64,000 nucleotides of DNA from Coprinus comatus (lineage: Eukaryota; Basidiomycota; Agaricomycetes; Agaricales; Agaricaceae). Made by a program: the position numbers and the translations under genes. A model generated the notes under the pieces. It made no database searches. It saw nothing but the letters and a program-made list of their open reading frames with translations, and had not been told where the DNA came from. Each line of letters starts with the position of its first letter. Position 1 is the first letter of the stretch. Positions 13,082 through 27,773 of this stretch are shown here, in pieces. Location of the stretch: NCBI GenBank assembly GCA_034638255.1, contig JAWPGT010000006.1:434001-498000 (forward strand). Direction: 5' to 3'.

Positions 13082-15484
13082 ATGGGATAGCTATCACTTT
13101 TGTCTATTTATAAATGTTGAAGTAGCATTACATACAAATGTCAATATCGCTATCATCATGTCGACCGACACCTTGCCTCCCCCGTCGTAATATGCGGTGC
13201 GTAAAGGTAGTCATACTGTTACTATGTTATCGGTACTGCTTGTTAGCACCCAGTCTGAACCGTGGCGAAGTGGTCAGTTTTAGCCAATCTTCAAGATGAA
13301 GCCGAGTGCGGCCACTTCCGGTCCAGCGTTGGTCACATTGAACGTTTGTAAGGATATATTAAGTTGAAGATCTTGAGACTGATGTCAAGACTCGGTGTGT
13401 ATGTATATGAAAAGCACTTCTTCACAGAATGTAAGTGTAAGTTGATTCATGGAGACCTATCTTTAATTTTGATGTATTAAAGTGGAACTCCGTTGCCATC
13501 TTAACAAATTAGTAGAAACTGAAGTTAAGTTGCTAAGAGAACGGAAATGGCAGTAAGTAGTTTCAAGGTTTTTTATATGCATACTAGGTGCAGTTTCGAC
13601 TAGAACATACCACTTGTCGCGTACATCTTTTAAGATCGCCAACTACTAAACGTACAAGGTATAGATAGAGTCACTGGTCAAGTTAGACGCATATCATGCT
13701 CAGTTAGAATCATATATTATGGACGATTAATCGCCTCGACTTATATCCGGCAGATCTTCATGTTTCCACCATGTGGAATAGCCGTGTGTTAGCTACATGG
13801 TACATAATCCTTGACGACAATAGTAAGGGCTCGAATAGTACAACTAGACAATTCGCGAGAGCTGTTACCAAGTTGTTGATGATTGTAACCAACCAATATT
13901 GGGTCCGCTTTTTTTTTTTTTTTAACGCAAATTTGAGCTTCCGTTGGACATATTTCCGAAAGATAAGATCAGGGGGTACTCATGGGACATCATGATGATT
14001 GATGTGGACAATGATGTATCAATTTCTTTTGACTAACTTGTTATGTTCGAGGAAATCAACTCAATGATATACTATTATTGATGTTTCAATGTTTGCGGTC
14101 ATAGCGGGAAAAATTGAAAGTGATGAACACATCCCTTTTGGTTTCTGGAAACTCCGAAAGGATTGTCGTTTAATATTGACTATTGAAATCAAAACCAAAA
14201 GGCAGGGAGTGGATAATTTCATTCTCCTTGATGACTGGTCAGTGGATTGATTAATGATTCAATGATTGTTCGACCACTGCAATACTTTGAATCTTTTTGA
14301 TGCGCCTCAAGGGAATCTGTATAACTTTGTAATCGTAATCGGAGGCTGCAAGTCAATGAATGGCAGAGAACGCGAAGTAGTCTAGACTGGAAATTCATGA
14401 GACTGAACGTTTAACAACAATTTGGCGTTTATCCTATACGGGAGTCATGGGACGGATCAAATGTTTCAGAAGTTAGAACTTGATATGTACATAATGATTC
14501 CGGTCCCGGAGCACCTGCGTGAGGCAGAGCTCGGTCGAAAATATCAGTACTGACAAGTATCCACCGCTCGAGACTATGTCTATGTCACTGGTGGAGTGAA
14601 ATTGTAGACAGTTGAAACGCTACGAGTACCAAGAAAGTGGACGGTTTTGGTAGTTGACCCATTAACAGGGATCCAATAATATTGTAGTAGTTGGCCGTGT
14701 CGTTAGGATGATTGCAAAGGACCGTCAGTTGGCGACTGATGGTGTCAATTTATTTCTTTTAAGTAGTTGATGGAGAGTACATCAACAAGTAGGATTGGAT
14801 CCCGAGGGTACGGGAATAAGTAATGAATCGGAGAAATCAGACCTAAGAGTGAACTCAGGAAGTCCTTCTGGAGAGTATGAAACACAAAAAGAGAGAAAGA
14901 CCAGACTTCTGTGTTGATCTACCCTGCATTTACCGCACAAGCCTGATGAGATCACAGAAGCTGTCGAAGAGATAGTTATCCGGCTGTAGTTGCTGGAATC
15001 AAATGAGGCAGGGGATGTTTAGACGAAGACAGCAAGGCATTTGGTTGCATCAGTGATCAACTCAGATGCGGACATGTACAGCATGAATTATTTTGGCAGG
15101 TTTCAAGAATTCAAACGACTCGGGGCACTGGAGGAAAGAAAATAACAATAATAATAATAATAATAATAATCACATCGTCCCTGGGGCATCCCTGTGATTA
15201 TTCAGGGAAGAAAGCAAGGAAAATAATCAACAATAATACGACCAGAATACGGCTCAACATCGTTGATCGATGTGGGGAGGTGCGAGGGTAGATATGTTGC
15301 CTAGCGACGAAGCAAGTTGTCATAGGAAAGTGAGGCCAAAAGGGGATAGGGGACCGTGGAAGTGCAGGTGTTGTTCCCAATATGTGACCGTGTTTTTTAG
15401 GATACATAAACTTTTGTTATTGTTTAAAACACAACAGTTCTTGGTCCTGCGCTTTCCTTACTACCTCCACCATCCTTGTCCTCA
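13082..15484. other. Intergenic region after the xylanase array
   Basis: About 2.4 kb without a supported gene. It holds a 15-T run near 13909-13923 and an (AAT)n microsatellite at 15145-15170. A possible decayed xylanase piece lies near 13260-13355 (see findings). The frames at 13771-13995 and 15270-15671 have no motif; the latter overlaps the start of the kinase gene in another frame. Confidence 0.55.
15145..15170. repeat. (AAT)n microsatellite
   Basis: About eight AAT/ATA units in a row in intergenic DNA upstream of the MAP kinase gene. Confidence 0.9.
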
Positions 15485-17082
<1,598 letters not shown>

Positions 17083-18664
17083 AAGGAAGGTAGCCCAATT
17101 AACAACGACCCATATAAACCCTCACTGTTCGATATATCTTTTTTTGATTAAACTTCCAATCCCATCCCACTGTAATATCATATCCACTCTAGCACAATTG
17201 ATTTCACCTCACCGGCTTTGCACCCCATAATAGCGATCGTCTTGTTTTCTTTTCTTTTCTGGATTTTGTTTGGTGTTCTCTTTTGCTCGTTCTTTTCTCT
17301 TCCCCAATGAATTTGATGATTCTATTTTGAGCTGATGCCTTGTATAATATACCCCCTTACCCCTTTTTGTTGAACAAATGTGTAGAGGCGGTACTATACC
17401 TTAGGTTTTTACGATGTGTTTGGATTGGTACTATCTGATATTGATGTTTTTTCTTTCGTTCACTTGTAGAATCATGAAATAGAAACTTGGACTCATTGGT
17501 TATAAAACAGTCGTTCAATATTCAATATTCAAATTTTTCGGATTCTTTTATTACTCAAGCTCCCAGTGAAAAATCAGGTCGTGGGATTTCCGACAATATC
17601 AGAATAGATCTGTTGTAGTCCTACCAATCTTCGGTCTTCTTCTCCTGGTTTCAATTACCTCTACACTCGTGTATACCACTACATATGCTACTATCTGCCT
17701 TTTGTGTTCCCAAATACATTATAAATCTGAGAGAATGTTTTAGCTGTAACATGTTGCACAAAATCTGTAAGCTCAATTTGTTGTTCATAGAAATTTCAAA
17801 TTAGAATCGTGTTCGCATTTCGTAACAGTTCTTCATTTCTGAAAAGAACTACCTAGGAGATCAAAGTGGATGACAGTAGATATATTCCTACAAAACAAAA
17901 TACATAACTTACTTTTTTTTCTAACATTATTATCATTTCTCTTAATCATGTAAGACATTTTCAGACGGATGAGACGAAATCCGGCGCGCGACTTTTGGCT
18001 GGGACTCCAAGTTTCAGTAAAATATCCATTGATTACCTGAGATTAATGTAGTTGCGTTCAAGGCACTGAGTCTTCGGCTTTGGTAAATTGATGACTGCTA
18101 CAACAGTAACGACGTCATTGGCATACTAATGACTTCATTCTTTGAGTAAAGCGTTTTTCATTTCTTTTGAGTACATGGTTTTTGTACATGTAATGAGGGG
18201 ATCAAAATATCATATCATAAGGGGGCATACTTAGATAAAATCATGCGGGGTAAGGAATTAGAAACATCATCCAACAATGAAGTAGGTGAAATTTCAGTGT
18301 GAGGTAAAAACAGCAGAACACATAACAAAAAAAAGGGGTTAAAGAAAAATATGGGAATGACATCAAACGTGGAGCGGAACACATACACCCAAAGTAACAA
18401 AAAAACATGCAGAGAAAATAAAACATGAAGGCGAACAGAAAAACATGAGGCGTGAGAGACGTACAGACGTATACAATGCAATGGATAGCTTTTTGGTCAT
18501 GGCGTCCCTTCAACCCCGACAAGAGAACACCACTACATCCCACCAACTACTTGTCTGCCCATAAAACATCAACTCGCATCACCCGTCTACAGCAACCCAC
18601 TACAAACTAAAGCCACTTCCCCATAAGTATCCTCCGGATATCCTCCCAATTGCGGAATAAACAT
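17083..18664. other. Intergenic region, probable 3' UTRs
   Basis: Between the kinase stop and the 3' end of the G3BP-like gene. T-rich at the kinase side. No gene seen; the minus-strand frames at 18215-18546 are low-complexity and lack motifs. Confidence 0.6.
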
Positions 18665-20256
18665 TTATTTACCAGCAGGGGGTCCACCACGACCTCCTCT
18701 GCCGGAACCACGACCACGGTAGTTCTGCCCACGACCCTCACCGTTCATGGGGGGAGCACCGCCGCGACCACGGACAGGAGGGCGGTCACCACGCTCCTTC
18801 TTGGTTTCGATGAAAACCCTGACCTGCTCACCACCTACATCGATGAACACACCGCCCTCACCACCCTGGTTGTGATTCAAGCTAGCAGTAATCGCCTTCC
18901 TAGCTGACTCGACTGAAGCGAACTCGAGGAATGCACATCCTCTGGTACGAACAATTTCCAAGTCTTTATAGGGACCGAAACGAGCAGCCAGTAACTGACC
19001 AAGGGCAGGTTGTGTGATACCTTCAACAACACCCTAAAAAAACTAATTGAGTTTTGATCATAACGGTGATGCCAACTCTAACAAACCTTGATGAAACATT
19101 GGGGGGTGGACACTGCTTGTGCTTGCTGGTGCATGGGATGTTCAGCAGATCTATTGGCGGGACCACGTCCAGCGTGAGATGTGGCAGGAGTTTGTGTACC
19201 ACTACTAGGAGCAGGGCTTGCAGGAGTTTCAGTAGTTCCCCGAGACTCTTGTGCAACGGCAGATCCCCATTTCTTGGTGTTAGAAGCAGCGAGAGCAGCC
19301 CACGAGCGAGGGGCGGATGGCACGGGGGCGGGTATGGGAGCAGCTAGTTGAGGTGCAGATGCAGTAGGTATGGGTGCAGAGGTGGAGGTGGAGGGAGTGA
19401 TGGAAGCGGGAGTGGAAGGGACAACGGGTTTTTCCACTACAGGGACGACGGAAGGAGCGGGGGCAGGTTTCTCAGGCTCGGGAGCAGCATGAACACCGTT
19501 GGGCTGGGTAGGAGCGGACTCAGCAGTGGGTTGGAGCTCTGGAACAGGGATAGGAACCTCTGGAGCAGCCTCTGGGATATCTGTAGTAGGAGCCTCTTCG
19601 CTGGTGGTGGCGAAGGCGGGAGGCGGGGAAGGAGCGGCAACGGCCGGAGGAGGGGTAGGCTCACGGGCCGGCCTGGTTTCAACAACAGGGACGGGTTCCG
19701 GGTCAGCGACTGACTCGACCTCGGTTTCACTGACTTCATCAGTGTCGACACTATCCTCTTTCAAGAAGCGGAAAATGTCGTTGAGGACAAAGTAACCGTT
19801 GGGTTGTTCAGCCAGGAAGAAAGTTTGGACAAACTTCCGCCACGCCTCTCCGCGATTTGACATCTCACCAATGACCTGGATGATGATCCCGCCATTCGCA
19901 GAGGCCTGCGCATCAACCGAGTGGATGAAGACCTTGCAGTCCTGGAAACCGATCGAAGTAATTTTCTGGTGGATTTCCTAATTGATTAGGTCAGCAAATA
20001 TTCGCGGGGTGGAACTTGCTAGATTCGATAGGAAAAAAGTGGAGGACGCGTGTAGACATACCTGTTGGCCGTAGCAAGGTTTGCACTCCTCACCCTCAGT
20101 ACCATGCACAAAGGTAGAGGCCTTTGTGTAGAAGCAGTGCAGACGACTGGGCTCCTTGTTGACAAAGGTGTAGTATTGAGGCACAAACTGCCATCCGACT
20201 TCGGAGGGAACAACGTTTTGGTGGATAGTGGAGGGGGAGGATGTTGAAGAAGACAT
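18665..20256 (-). CDS. G3BP/Bre5-like protein with NTF2 and RRM domains
   Basis: Three exons (20256-20062, 19977-19087, 19033-18665) give 484 residues. The N-terminal NTF2-like domain (from VGWQFVPQYYTFVNKEPSRL through FFLAEQPNGYFVLNDIFRFL) is followed by about 200 residues rich in Pro, Ala and Glu, then an RRM (CFIKGVVEGITQPALGQLL, RGCAFLEFASVESARKAI) and a C-terminal RGG tail (RGRGGAPP, RGRGSGRGGRGG). This order is that of G3BP proteins and fungal Bre5/Nxt3, RNA-binding proteins of stress granules that also bind a ubiquitin protease. Cellular role is inferred from the family. The gene diverges from the Het-C gene with only 213 bp between the two start codons, so they may share a promoter. 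Confidence 0.88.
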
Positions 20257-20469
20257 GCTGTGTGGGGTGAGCAGGATGTGTGGGACGAGGAGAAGAGGAC
20301 TTACGGGAAGATTAAATGGAAAGTAAAAGAAAAAGCAGAGACTTGAGAGCTGTGTCGAGGTGGCCAACAAGCCTTATACAACCAAAAAATTAGGTACGCA
20401 ATCACCCTCGGCAACTTCCGGTCACAGCGCTCATATATAACCTCCCTCTCCTCTCCGTCGCAGATAATA

Positions 20470-23400
20470 ATGCCCAGCAATACCACCGTCCTCCTCCTGC
20501 TTTTTGTCCTCTTTGCTTTCTGTCTCTCTGAGCATGGCGTATATGCCTTTGGTGCAGGGAATATTCCTTCGTAGGCCATATCCACAAACAAGTCCACAAT
20601 GACGTTGATCACAAACCCTAGATTCGCATATATGGAGGGCAAAGCCTTCCGCCATGGCGATATTGTTCGTTTTCTAGGCTAGTACAATGACTATCAGTCT
20701 GACTCTCGCAACAGGAAGATATTCTTGCCGATCTGATCAAACGCGGCGCGGGGGGCGGATTTGCCCTTGCCAGTATCCTCAGCAAAGGTCATAAATTCAA
20801 TGGACTGGACATCAAACGGGTCTACTTTGGGTACTATATATTTATCACCTTGATTTCACTTGTGCTAATCGTGGTGATCAGAAACTGGCTGCGCGACTAT
20901 AGCCAAGTATATGCATCATTAATTGACTTGACATGATCGCTGAACCTGACGCAGGCAGTTGATATCGCAGCACTCAAGAAAGTACAACATCAGGTTTGTC
21001 GTATCAGTGAGATATCATGGCTTCAATTAATCTTCCCGTTAGACTATCATCAATCTATGCATGGCTCTCGGCTTCCTTGTGCGTCATTCAAAACCAACAT
21101 ACTTACAGTCGCCAACTCATTAACTTAGGCTCATGGTTACGCAACCCATGAATTCGAAGTTACCCCTGAGCGTCTTGGTTGCTACCTTCCTGTACGAATC
21201 TCCCTTTTCTCAAAATTTCTTGTGCTGAGTCCTATTCAAGACGGAACACATTGATAATCCTAAAGGCTACAGTGAAGGGGAAGATCCCAGAAAGTACCAC
21301 CCCGGCCTTCGTGGCCCAGTCGACGTTGGTGCTTTTGTACCTTTCTATATACATATAACTTACTCAAATCCTATGTTCATCAGCCTCGGGAACTTGAAAT
21401 CGACCCCCGTACTGGCATGAAGAACTACATTGCTAATGGTTCGTCATTTCATTATTTAAACTCCACGCCTCATTCTCATTCTTCTCTCGCAATCAGAGAA
21501 CGGGGGCTGGGACACATCAAAGGCCCTTGTTCGTCGTACCATTGAGAAATGTATTCACTTCGGTCGCCAGCATCGTTCTCAAGGCAGGAAGGAAGATGAA
21601 TACGAAGCCTATCGGCTTCTTGGCCAAGCTGTAAGTTCTATATATTGCAACCCCAATTTATATTTGCTTAAAATTTGCTTTACAGCTACACACTGTCGAA
21701 GATTACCCTGCTCATTCCAATTTCTGTGAATTGGTACTCATTTCGATGGGATATAATCAAGTCTTTACCCACGTCGGCGATCAAGTACGCATACAGGCCC
21801 CGAATGGCAAATGGGTGGCTCCGATTGTTACTGGTAAGTATGGTTTTCAGGTATATACATCAATGTTAATGTCAATGTAAAAAGGTACTTTCGGATCAGA
21901 TGACTTCACCCATTCCCTTCTCGGAGGTGAGCATCTTTAAACTATTCTACGGATTATTTGAACACATTCATATTGTCCAATCAGAGGCCAATGATCATCT
22001 GGTAAGCAAACCTTTGACGATAATATTCTCGTACTTAAGCCTTATGGTCTCAATTGTTTTGTCTAGAGTCAAGTGAGTAACAGATCAGAGGTTTGCATAC
22101 TTACTTCGAGTTTAACCGTTTGGAAAGGCTTCGGTCACCGACCTCAACAAAGAGCTGGATCGCGCACGCTCCAAGTCGATTGAACAATCTACTCGTTCCG
22201 GACCTGGAGGCTCCCCTGTTGATCCTTCGTCTATTCTACGTCAAATGTTCAGCTCCATTCCAGGAGGTGAAGGGAACGAGATGAGTAGGGACATGGATGC
22301 AATCGATAGGATAAGAGCTGGCCCTGCCGCTGGCGGGAAGAAACCAGAAGAATTGAGTCCACAAGAATTACATGCTGTTCTTTGGCAGGTTCTGACATTC
22401 AGAGACTCTGGTATGCCTACGAATGTTCCGACTGCATGATATATTACCTCATCATCGACCTAGTCGTCAAAAAGATTTCCAAAACTATCGAAAAGATTCC
22501 TGGGCTAGGACCGCTGATTGAGAAGCTTATGGATTCAATTTCTGGTATGTTAGGTCTCTTTACCTTGCTATTGTGTTATAAACTAAGTTTCGCAACATAG
22601 TTTTTGTTTTCACAACTCTTGAACCTTTCCTCAAACCTCTTTTGAAAACTGCCACTACCACGTTGTCAAATGTTTCGGGTGAAGTGATCAACTCCCATGA
22701 TCAATATGAGGTATTCAATGACCCTCGGGCAGTAAGATTTTTTTCTTCAATCTTCATACTTCCCTGATGCCTGATATTGGATTGTAGTCAGATCCAACGC
22801 ATTCCTTCCTCAGTAAGGATCATTTTGTGAGTGGGTTTAAATTACATCCACACTTTAGTTGATGTATATTCGCAGAACTTGATCTTGAACGAGCCTGCAG
22901 GCCGCCTTGCCCGAGTCATCGTACAGCATTCGGTAAACCTCGTCGTGAAAGCCTGGGATAACACATCTGAGAACGTATATGCTGTGGCCGAAGAAATTAC
23001 CCAGTGCATGTAAGTTTGTTTCCCGTCGTTTAAATTCTACCAACTTATTCTATATCAGGTTCCATCCTGACTTCCACAACCCAAATTCCCAAATTCAGCG
23101 TGAAATGCTTCAATGCATGAAACAATGGTTCGACGAACGTAGCAACAAGCAGTCTGTTCTCCAGCGTCTTACCAAAGAAGCTGTAAGAGACCATAAGAAC
23201 ACCCGTCTCGCTGGGGAAGGTGGTGCCGCCGCTTCCGAAGGCACATATGCTCAAGCTCAAGGCCACCAATTCCAACACACGTTAGCAGGATACGCGCAGA
23301 ACGTTCCTGGGGCACAGGCTATCTTTAATGCAACAGGGTTTGCTAGTGATACAAAACCTCAGCGAGGGGAAGCCTCTTCCTTCTTTGGTGATAGCCCCCA

Positions 23401-23875
23401 ATTTGGCGGAGGTGTTGGTGCATACTCACACTATGATCACAAAACAAGTACAGCACCACCAAGCACTTACGGTGCTACCTCTGGACTCCCACCTTCTCCG
23501 TATACTGATAACACCACGAGAGGTTATGCACCTACGTATATCAGCCCTCCAACTTCTGGTCCACCTTCATTCCCGGGTAACGCAACACGCTCATTCCCAG
23601 ATAATGCAGCACCTTCATTTCCCGGTAGTGTCACGCCTTCATTCCCTGGGAACACAGCACCTTCGTTTCCTGGATTTCCAGGAGCACCGAACACTGGTGG
23701 TCCAACTCCGCCATATGGTGCACCTCCTGGCCCGCCATTCGGTTTCCCTGGTCACCGCGGAGATGGAAATAGTGAAGGGTTTGGATTCCCAGGTGCTGAA
23801 CCTTTTGGTGGTGCACCTGGGTTCCATCCTAGTAATACTGGGCCAGGGTTCCCCTTCCTTCCCCGGGGGACCTAA
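20470..23875 (+). CDS. Het-C family protein (heterokaryon incompatibility C)
   Basis: Twenty exons (20470-20570, 20622-20664, 20715-20830, 20882-20906, 20955-20993, 21043-21078, 21129-21191, 21241-21324, 21384-21438, 21497-21630, 21686-21833, 21885-21926, 21985-22001, 22067-22072, 22128-22410, 22464-22544, 22601-22731, 22788-22826, 22876-23009, 23059-23875) total 2394 nt, 797 residues. Signal peptide (TVLLLLFVLFAFCLSEHGVYA), then FGAGNIPSFAYMEGKAFRHG, VYFGNWLRDYSQA, DPRTGMKNYIANE, HTVEDYPAHSNFCELVLISM and PIVTGTFGSDDFTHSLLGE, all typical of Het-C (ascomycete HET-C, Aspergillus TinC). The C-terminus is Gly/Pro-rich with PSFPGN repeats, as in the family. HET-C acts in non-self recognition in Neurospora; in basidiomycetes the role is unknown. 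One exon (22067-22072) is 6 nt. The last residues may be changed by a small indel (see findings). Confidence 0.92.
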
Positions 23876-24613
23876 CAATAGTGGATATAATTCCAACCCA
23901 CCTCAGTGGTAAAGGTGGAAAAATGCCAGGAATCAATAGAAATATCAGATCATATGTATGAAATATAGTTTAGACCCCTTTGATTGAATATAAATGTATA
24001 TTTGAATTTCGTGTTCATTATGTTATATGCTAACTATACGTATTCCAAGGTTGAAAAAGAAAATTGAATGAAAGTGTGCGTATGAATTAAGATGTCCGTT
24101 TTTTTAAAGTGGGGATTAGTGGAGGATTCAGAGTAAAAAAAATATATGGAAGTACAAAAAAGGTAGAGTCCTTTATCTCAACTAGTGATGGTACAAGAAG
24201 TCAAAGGAATGGAAATGAACCCTAAAGCAAAGCAAAGGCGGCAACAGTGGAAGGGCATCAAGGTTCAAACAGAAGACGAAGAACGGAAGGGAATGTCCAG
24301 AAAAGAGAGGAAAGAATGTATGTGTTGTCAAGATTTGCGTTGGAAACAGGACTAGAAGGGTTATGAATAGTTGAGGCTAGCCTAACCTCAACTCCAGGAA
24401 GGCATGGATATATACTTATCGTATATACGTGGTTGTCGGACGGGGTTATAGTAAGGTTCTAGTCCCGATGATGGTGGCGTTGTGGGGGATCAACATGGGA
24501 TGGGTGGGAAGAATTGGTATCTTTCCTTTTATTGTGTATGTGCGCATTCATTGTTTGGGGTACAGCTGCGGTGGGTAAGAATGCATTGTTATGAGGTGGG
24601 GAGGGGAAGTTGT
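23876..24613. other. 3' flanks of Het-C and the next minus gene
   Basis: Convergent gene ends; A/T-rich, no coding potential recognised. Confidence 0.6.
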
Positions 24614-25328
24614 TTAGTCCTCCTTGCGTCGGATGATGGTCATTAGACCTGGTTTACCAATGATGTGATCAATTGCCACAGGTTGAAGGCTGTCTCGCGA
24701 GGTAGATTGAATTGCTGAAGCCGAGTAGCGGATCTGTTTATACATGACATTGAGGATAGGGGTTAATGTAGGGAAGAGTAAGAAACGAACTTGGATTTTG
24801 TATGTACCACGTCGGTTCTTGGGTTCATCAATAACACACTTCCAACTAGAATAACACGTATTTGAATGGGTTGATTACTTGGGAACTAGTGGAAGAAATT
24901 CCTCACCTTTCGTCCATGAGCGCTGTAGCACCGACGTCATGCGCTTTGGCCAATAACGAACTCCTTGTGGCACGCAAGAGTTGTAGAACATTGACACCTC
25001 CATTTCCAGCACACACGAATGTGTCCTCGCGCACGATGGGCACTTTAAAATCGGGTGTTGTCTGGAATTGGGTTACGCGTGGATGGGAAATTGGAGTTTC
25101 TCCAGATTCACAGACGATTGTGTGTGGACTTTTGGTTTGACGTTCAAGATTACGAAGTTTGATGAAGATATTGGCGACGCCGGCGAACGTGAGGGAACTT
25201 GAGGTCGAGCGAGGTTCGGTGTTGGATTTTGTCTCGCTTGTGTTTGTGGTGGTTGGATAGAGTGGAGCTTTGCCTTTGCCTTTGGGAGAAGCAGAGGATC
25301 TGGTGCGGGTACGACTGAGGATGGACAT
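24614..25328 (-). CDS. Unknown protein, 198 residues
   Basis: Three exons (25328-24907, 24845-24791, 24733-24614) join in frame with GT-AG introns. I do not recognise a family. The first 50 residues are basic and Ser/Thr-rich (MSILSRTRTRSSASPKGKGK), suggesting a disordered or organelle-targeted N-terminus. The middle contains a hydrophobic/amphipathic stretch (FAGVANIFIKLRNLERQ) and ends in DVGATALMDESWKCVIDEP. The C-terminus (RYSASAIQSTSRDSLQPVAI ... IIRRKED) looks ordered. No signal peptide or membrane span is apparent. Start chosen as the first ATG of the long exon. Real coding status is supported by three exons keeping frame and by codon-like composition. Confidence 0.65.
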
Positions 25329-27773
25329 GGTTGGGGTTGAGTTTGGGGGTTGAAGGGAAGAAGGTTGTTGAGGTGGAGGAATAACACGTATTTATGGGAT
25401 CCTAAAAGGCGCTAATTCTGAATACATTGATGTAATGGTAGATCTGAAGCGAACAATCGAAAGACCCCCTTTTGACCACTTTCAATACCCCATCTCCGAT
25501 GCCTTCCTCCGGCCGTTCAACTACTGTCCCCAACGGCGCCTTCAACACTCAAGTTGTAGAAGCTAGTATCCACTGTATTCTGCCTAGTCTGTTCAGTACT
25601 ACGAGTTTGATAACCTATTCTGGCCCACTTCAGTCCTAGCTTCGAACGTTCTTTAAAAAAGAAATCACACGTGTATCAATGTATCATATCCTTGTTGATC
25701 AAACGAGATTCATGATTTAGCCCCTTCTTGATTATACCAGCTGTCTCAGCTTAGGCGAAACTCGGGTGAAACTTTAAATCTGATTAACAGAAGTTGGTTG
25801 TGAAGATGTAGATGTGCGTATACATTGCCCTGACATTGCCATCTCGACATTTGATATTGCATCAGCGAGTTAATGATCCCTCGTGTTTTGAAAAAGTCTT
25901 TTCTGTAACGCACGTTTTATTCTGACAATATATAATACATACGGCGGGCACGGGCCAGAACAAACAATATACATATTCACATCAGTACTCGCGCGTACTC
26001 GTCGTACCTGGTGGAGGAAACGCGGCGGTCCCTTTCCTAGTACACCGATATGGGTAGCATCGAAACGTATGACTCAAAATACAACCGCCCACTCGTGTCA
26101 TAAGAATCATATATATCATGATTCTGGCGTTGCGATTGGTAGATATATTTTATGGTTGGTGACTCTCAGTGTTCCATGACAATCTATAACAATGGTTAAC
26201 GTTGGATGGCGGTGGATAGACACCGGGACCAAGTTTCCCATTTGGGCTACGGCAACGGATCTCATCAGTAATTTTTGCCTCTGATTTTTTGACCCACCCC
26301 TCGAAGGTTCGGAGAGCCATCGATGATATAGACTCAAATCAACGCTACATCTTCAACCATACCATATCCACCAGTACGGATACTGATCACCAATGAACGT
26401 ATACTACATACCTGGATCCTTGGCGAGTGTTATTCAAATGGTATTACATAAAATTGGAATTAGAAGTGCAAAAAGGATGGATACCTGGTACATTAATGGG
26501 GTGGGGTGTTTGCCTTGAGGTGCTGTAGAAACGGACCCTGAAATGAAAGAAGCCAGGAACTTATGAGAACATGAAGGATCCATGCTTGATGATTCCCTTT
26601 CCAGATCCCGAATGCCCTTCTCATTATTTACAGATTGTCTTCGCCTTAGTACACGCAGTATTATATATAGAACCATTGGTGTACAAATGTATAAACACCT
26701 GACTCTTTGCACCGGCGCAGGACGTCATTGCATTGTTAGATAATAGTACTCCAAAAGAAGTTGACTCCGACTGCTTATGTGGAATTTGAGAAGGGAGACC
26801 CTTACATATATTACCTTCAGTGGTCAATAAATGAAAAAAACAAATCGTCATTGTCTCCGGTAACAATATATTAGGGTTGAGGTACCTTGAGGTAGAACAT
26901 TGGAGAGCGACTAGAACGGACACACGAAGGGTGCATTTTGGGTAATTCATTTCCAGTGACTCGGAGGAAGCCTGGTATTTTAGTACTAGCTCTTCACCCG
27001 AATTCCTGCTACTTAGGTTGACCATGGGGGTGTATAATAATATGATCCGTATTGTATAGACCCAGAGTACTGCAAATGTAACTGACCTACTGTACATCCT
27101 ACTTAACGCACTTGGAGTATAACGACCCCCCTTCTGGCACGCTGACGGATAAAGAAATCCGATCTGAGATCCTATTTCAAGCACTGTGGGCGCTATTGTG
27201 ATTCTGACAGCACTGGTGCTTTGCCAATCCTTTGCCAATCCTAGTGGTTTCCCGGATCGTTCTTGGCTAAGCGAAAGCTGCCTTGTGGTCCGTGAGTTTG
27301 ATTGAACTTTCAAGCGCTATGCTATGCTAATTTTACCCGAGTCGAAACTTGGTGTTCGAGATATGGATATGTTATTAGAAGTTGAGTTTGGGCACGTATA
27401 TTGGTACTTTTTAATGTCTCTACATAACATGAGCATTTGTTGCTGTACATAACATGTGAGATCTTGAGACGTAGTGGTTGTGCAAACAGCGCGGGATCGG
27501 CTTAGTAATATATCCACATCCTGATGGCGGCAATGCTACTGCTGCAATAACTTCTTTCTTTCTCTCCGTTTCAGCATTATATACTTAAGATTTCCCTGGG
27601 CTGACATGAAGAATCGGTAATTACTAATGAATTACTCTGCCAGTTGACGCACACCTATTCTGGGTTGTAGCCGTACCAAAGCCGTACAGAGCGCCAATTT
27701 CAGCGCTCAGAGGTGTCCCTGACGGCCATACCTACAAAGTGTTACTTGCATAGGCCAACAACCACTATCTCCC
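25329..27773. other. Long intergenic region
   Basis: About 2.4 kb without a supported gene. An uninterrupted 229-codon minus frame (27313-26624) has no motif, odd composition and no homology I can name, so it is not called. A short direct duplication (CTTTGCCAATC twice) lies near 27221-27241. Confidence 0.5.

Noticed and set aside
19348..19795. Long plus-strand frames opposite the G3BP-like gene
   Set aside because: Gly/Ser/Arg-rich shadows of the Pro/Ala/Glu-rich coding strand.
25501..25655. Mini-gene MPSSGRSTTVPNGAFNTQ plus a second short exon
   Set aside because: Only about 38 codons with a 41-nt putative intron and no known family; no lipidation (CaaX) motif to suggest a pheromone precursor.
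26624..27313. 229-codon open frame on the minus strand
   Set aside because: No recognisable motif, no introns in a genome where almost every gene has several, and composition unlike neighbouring genes. Treated as chance unless transcript data support it.
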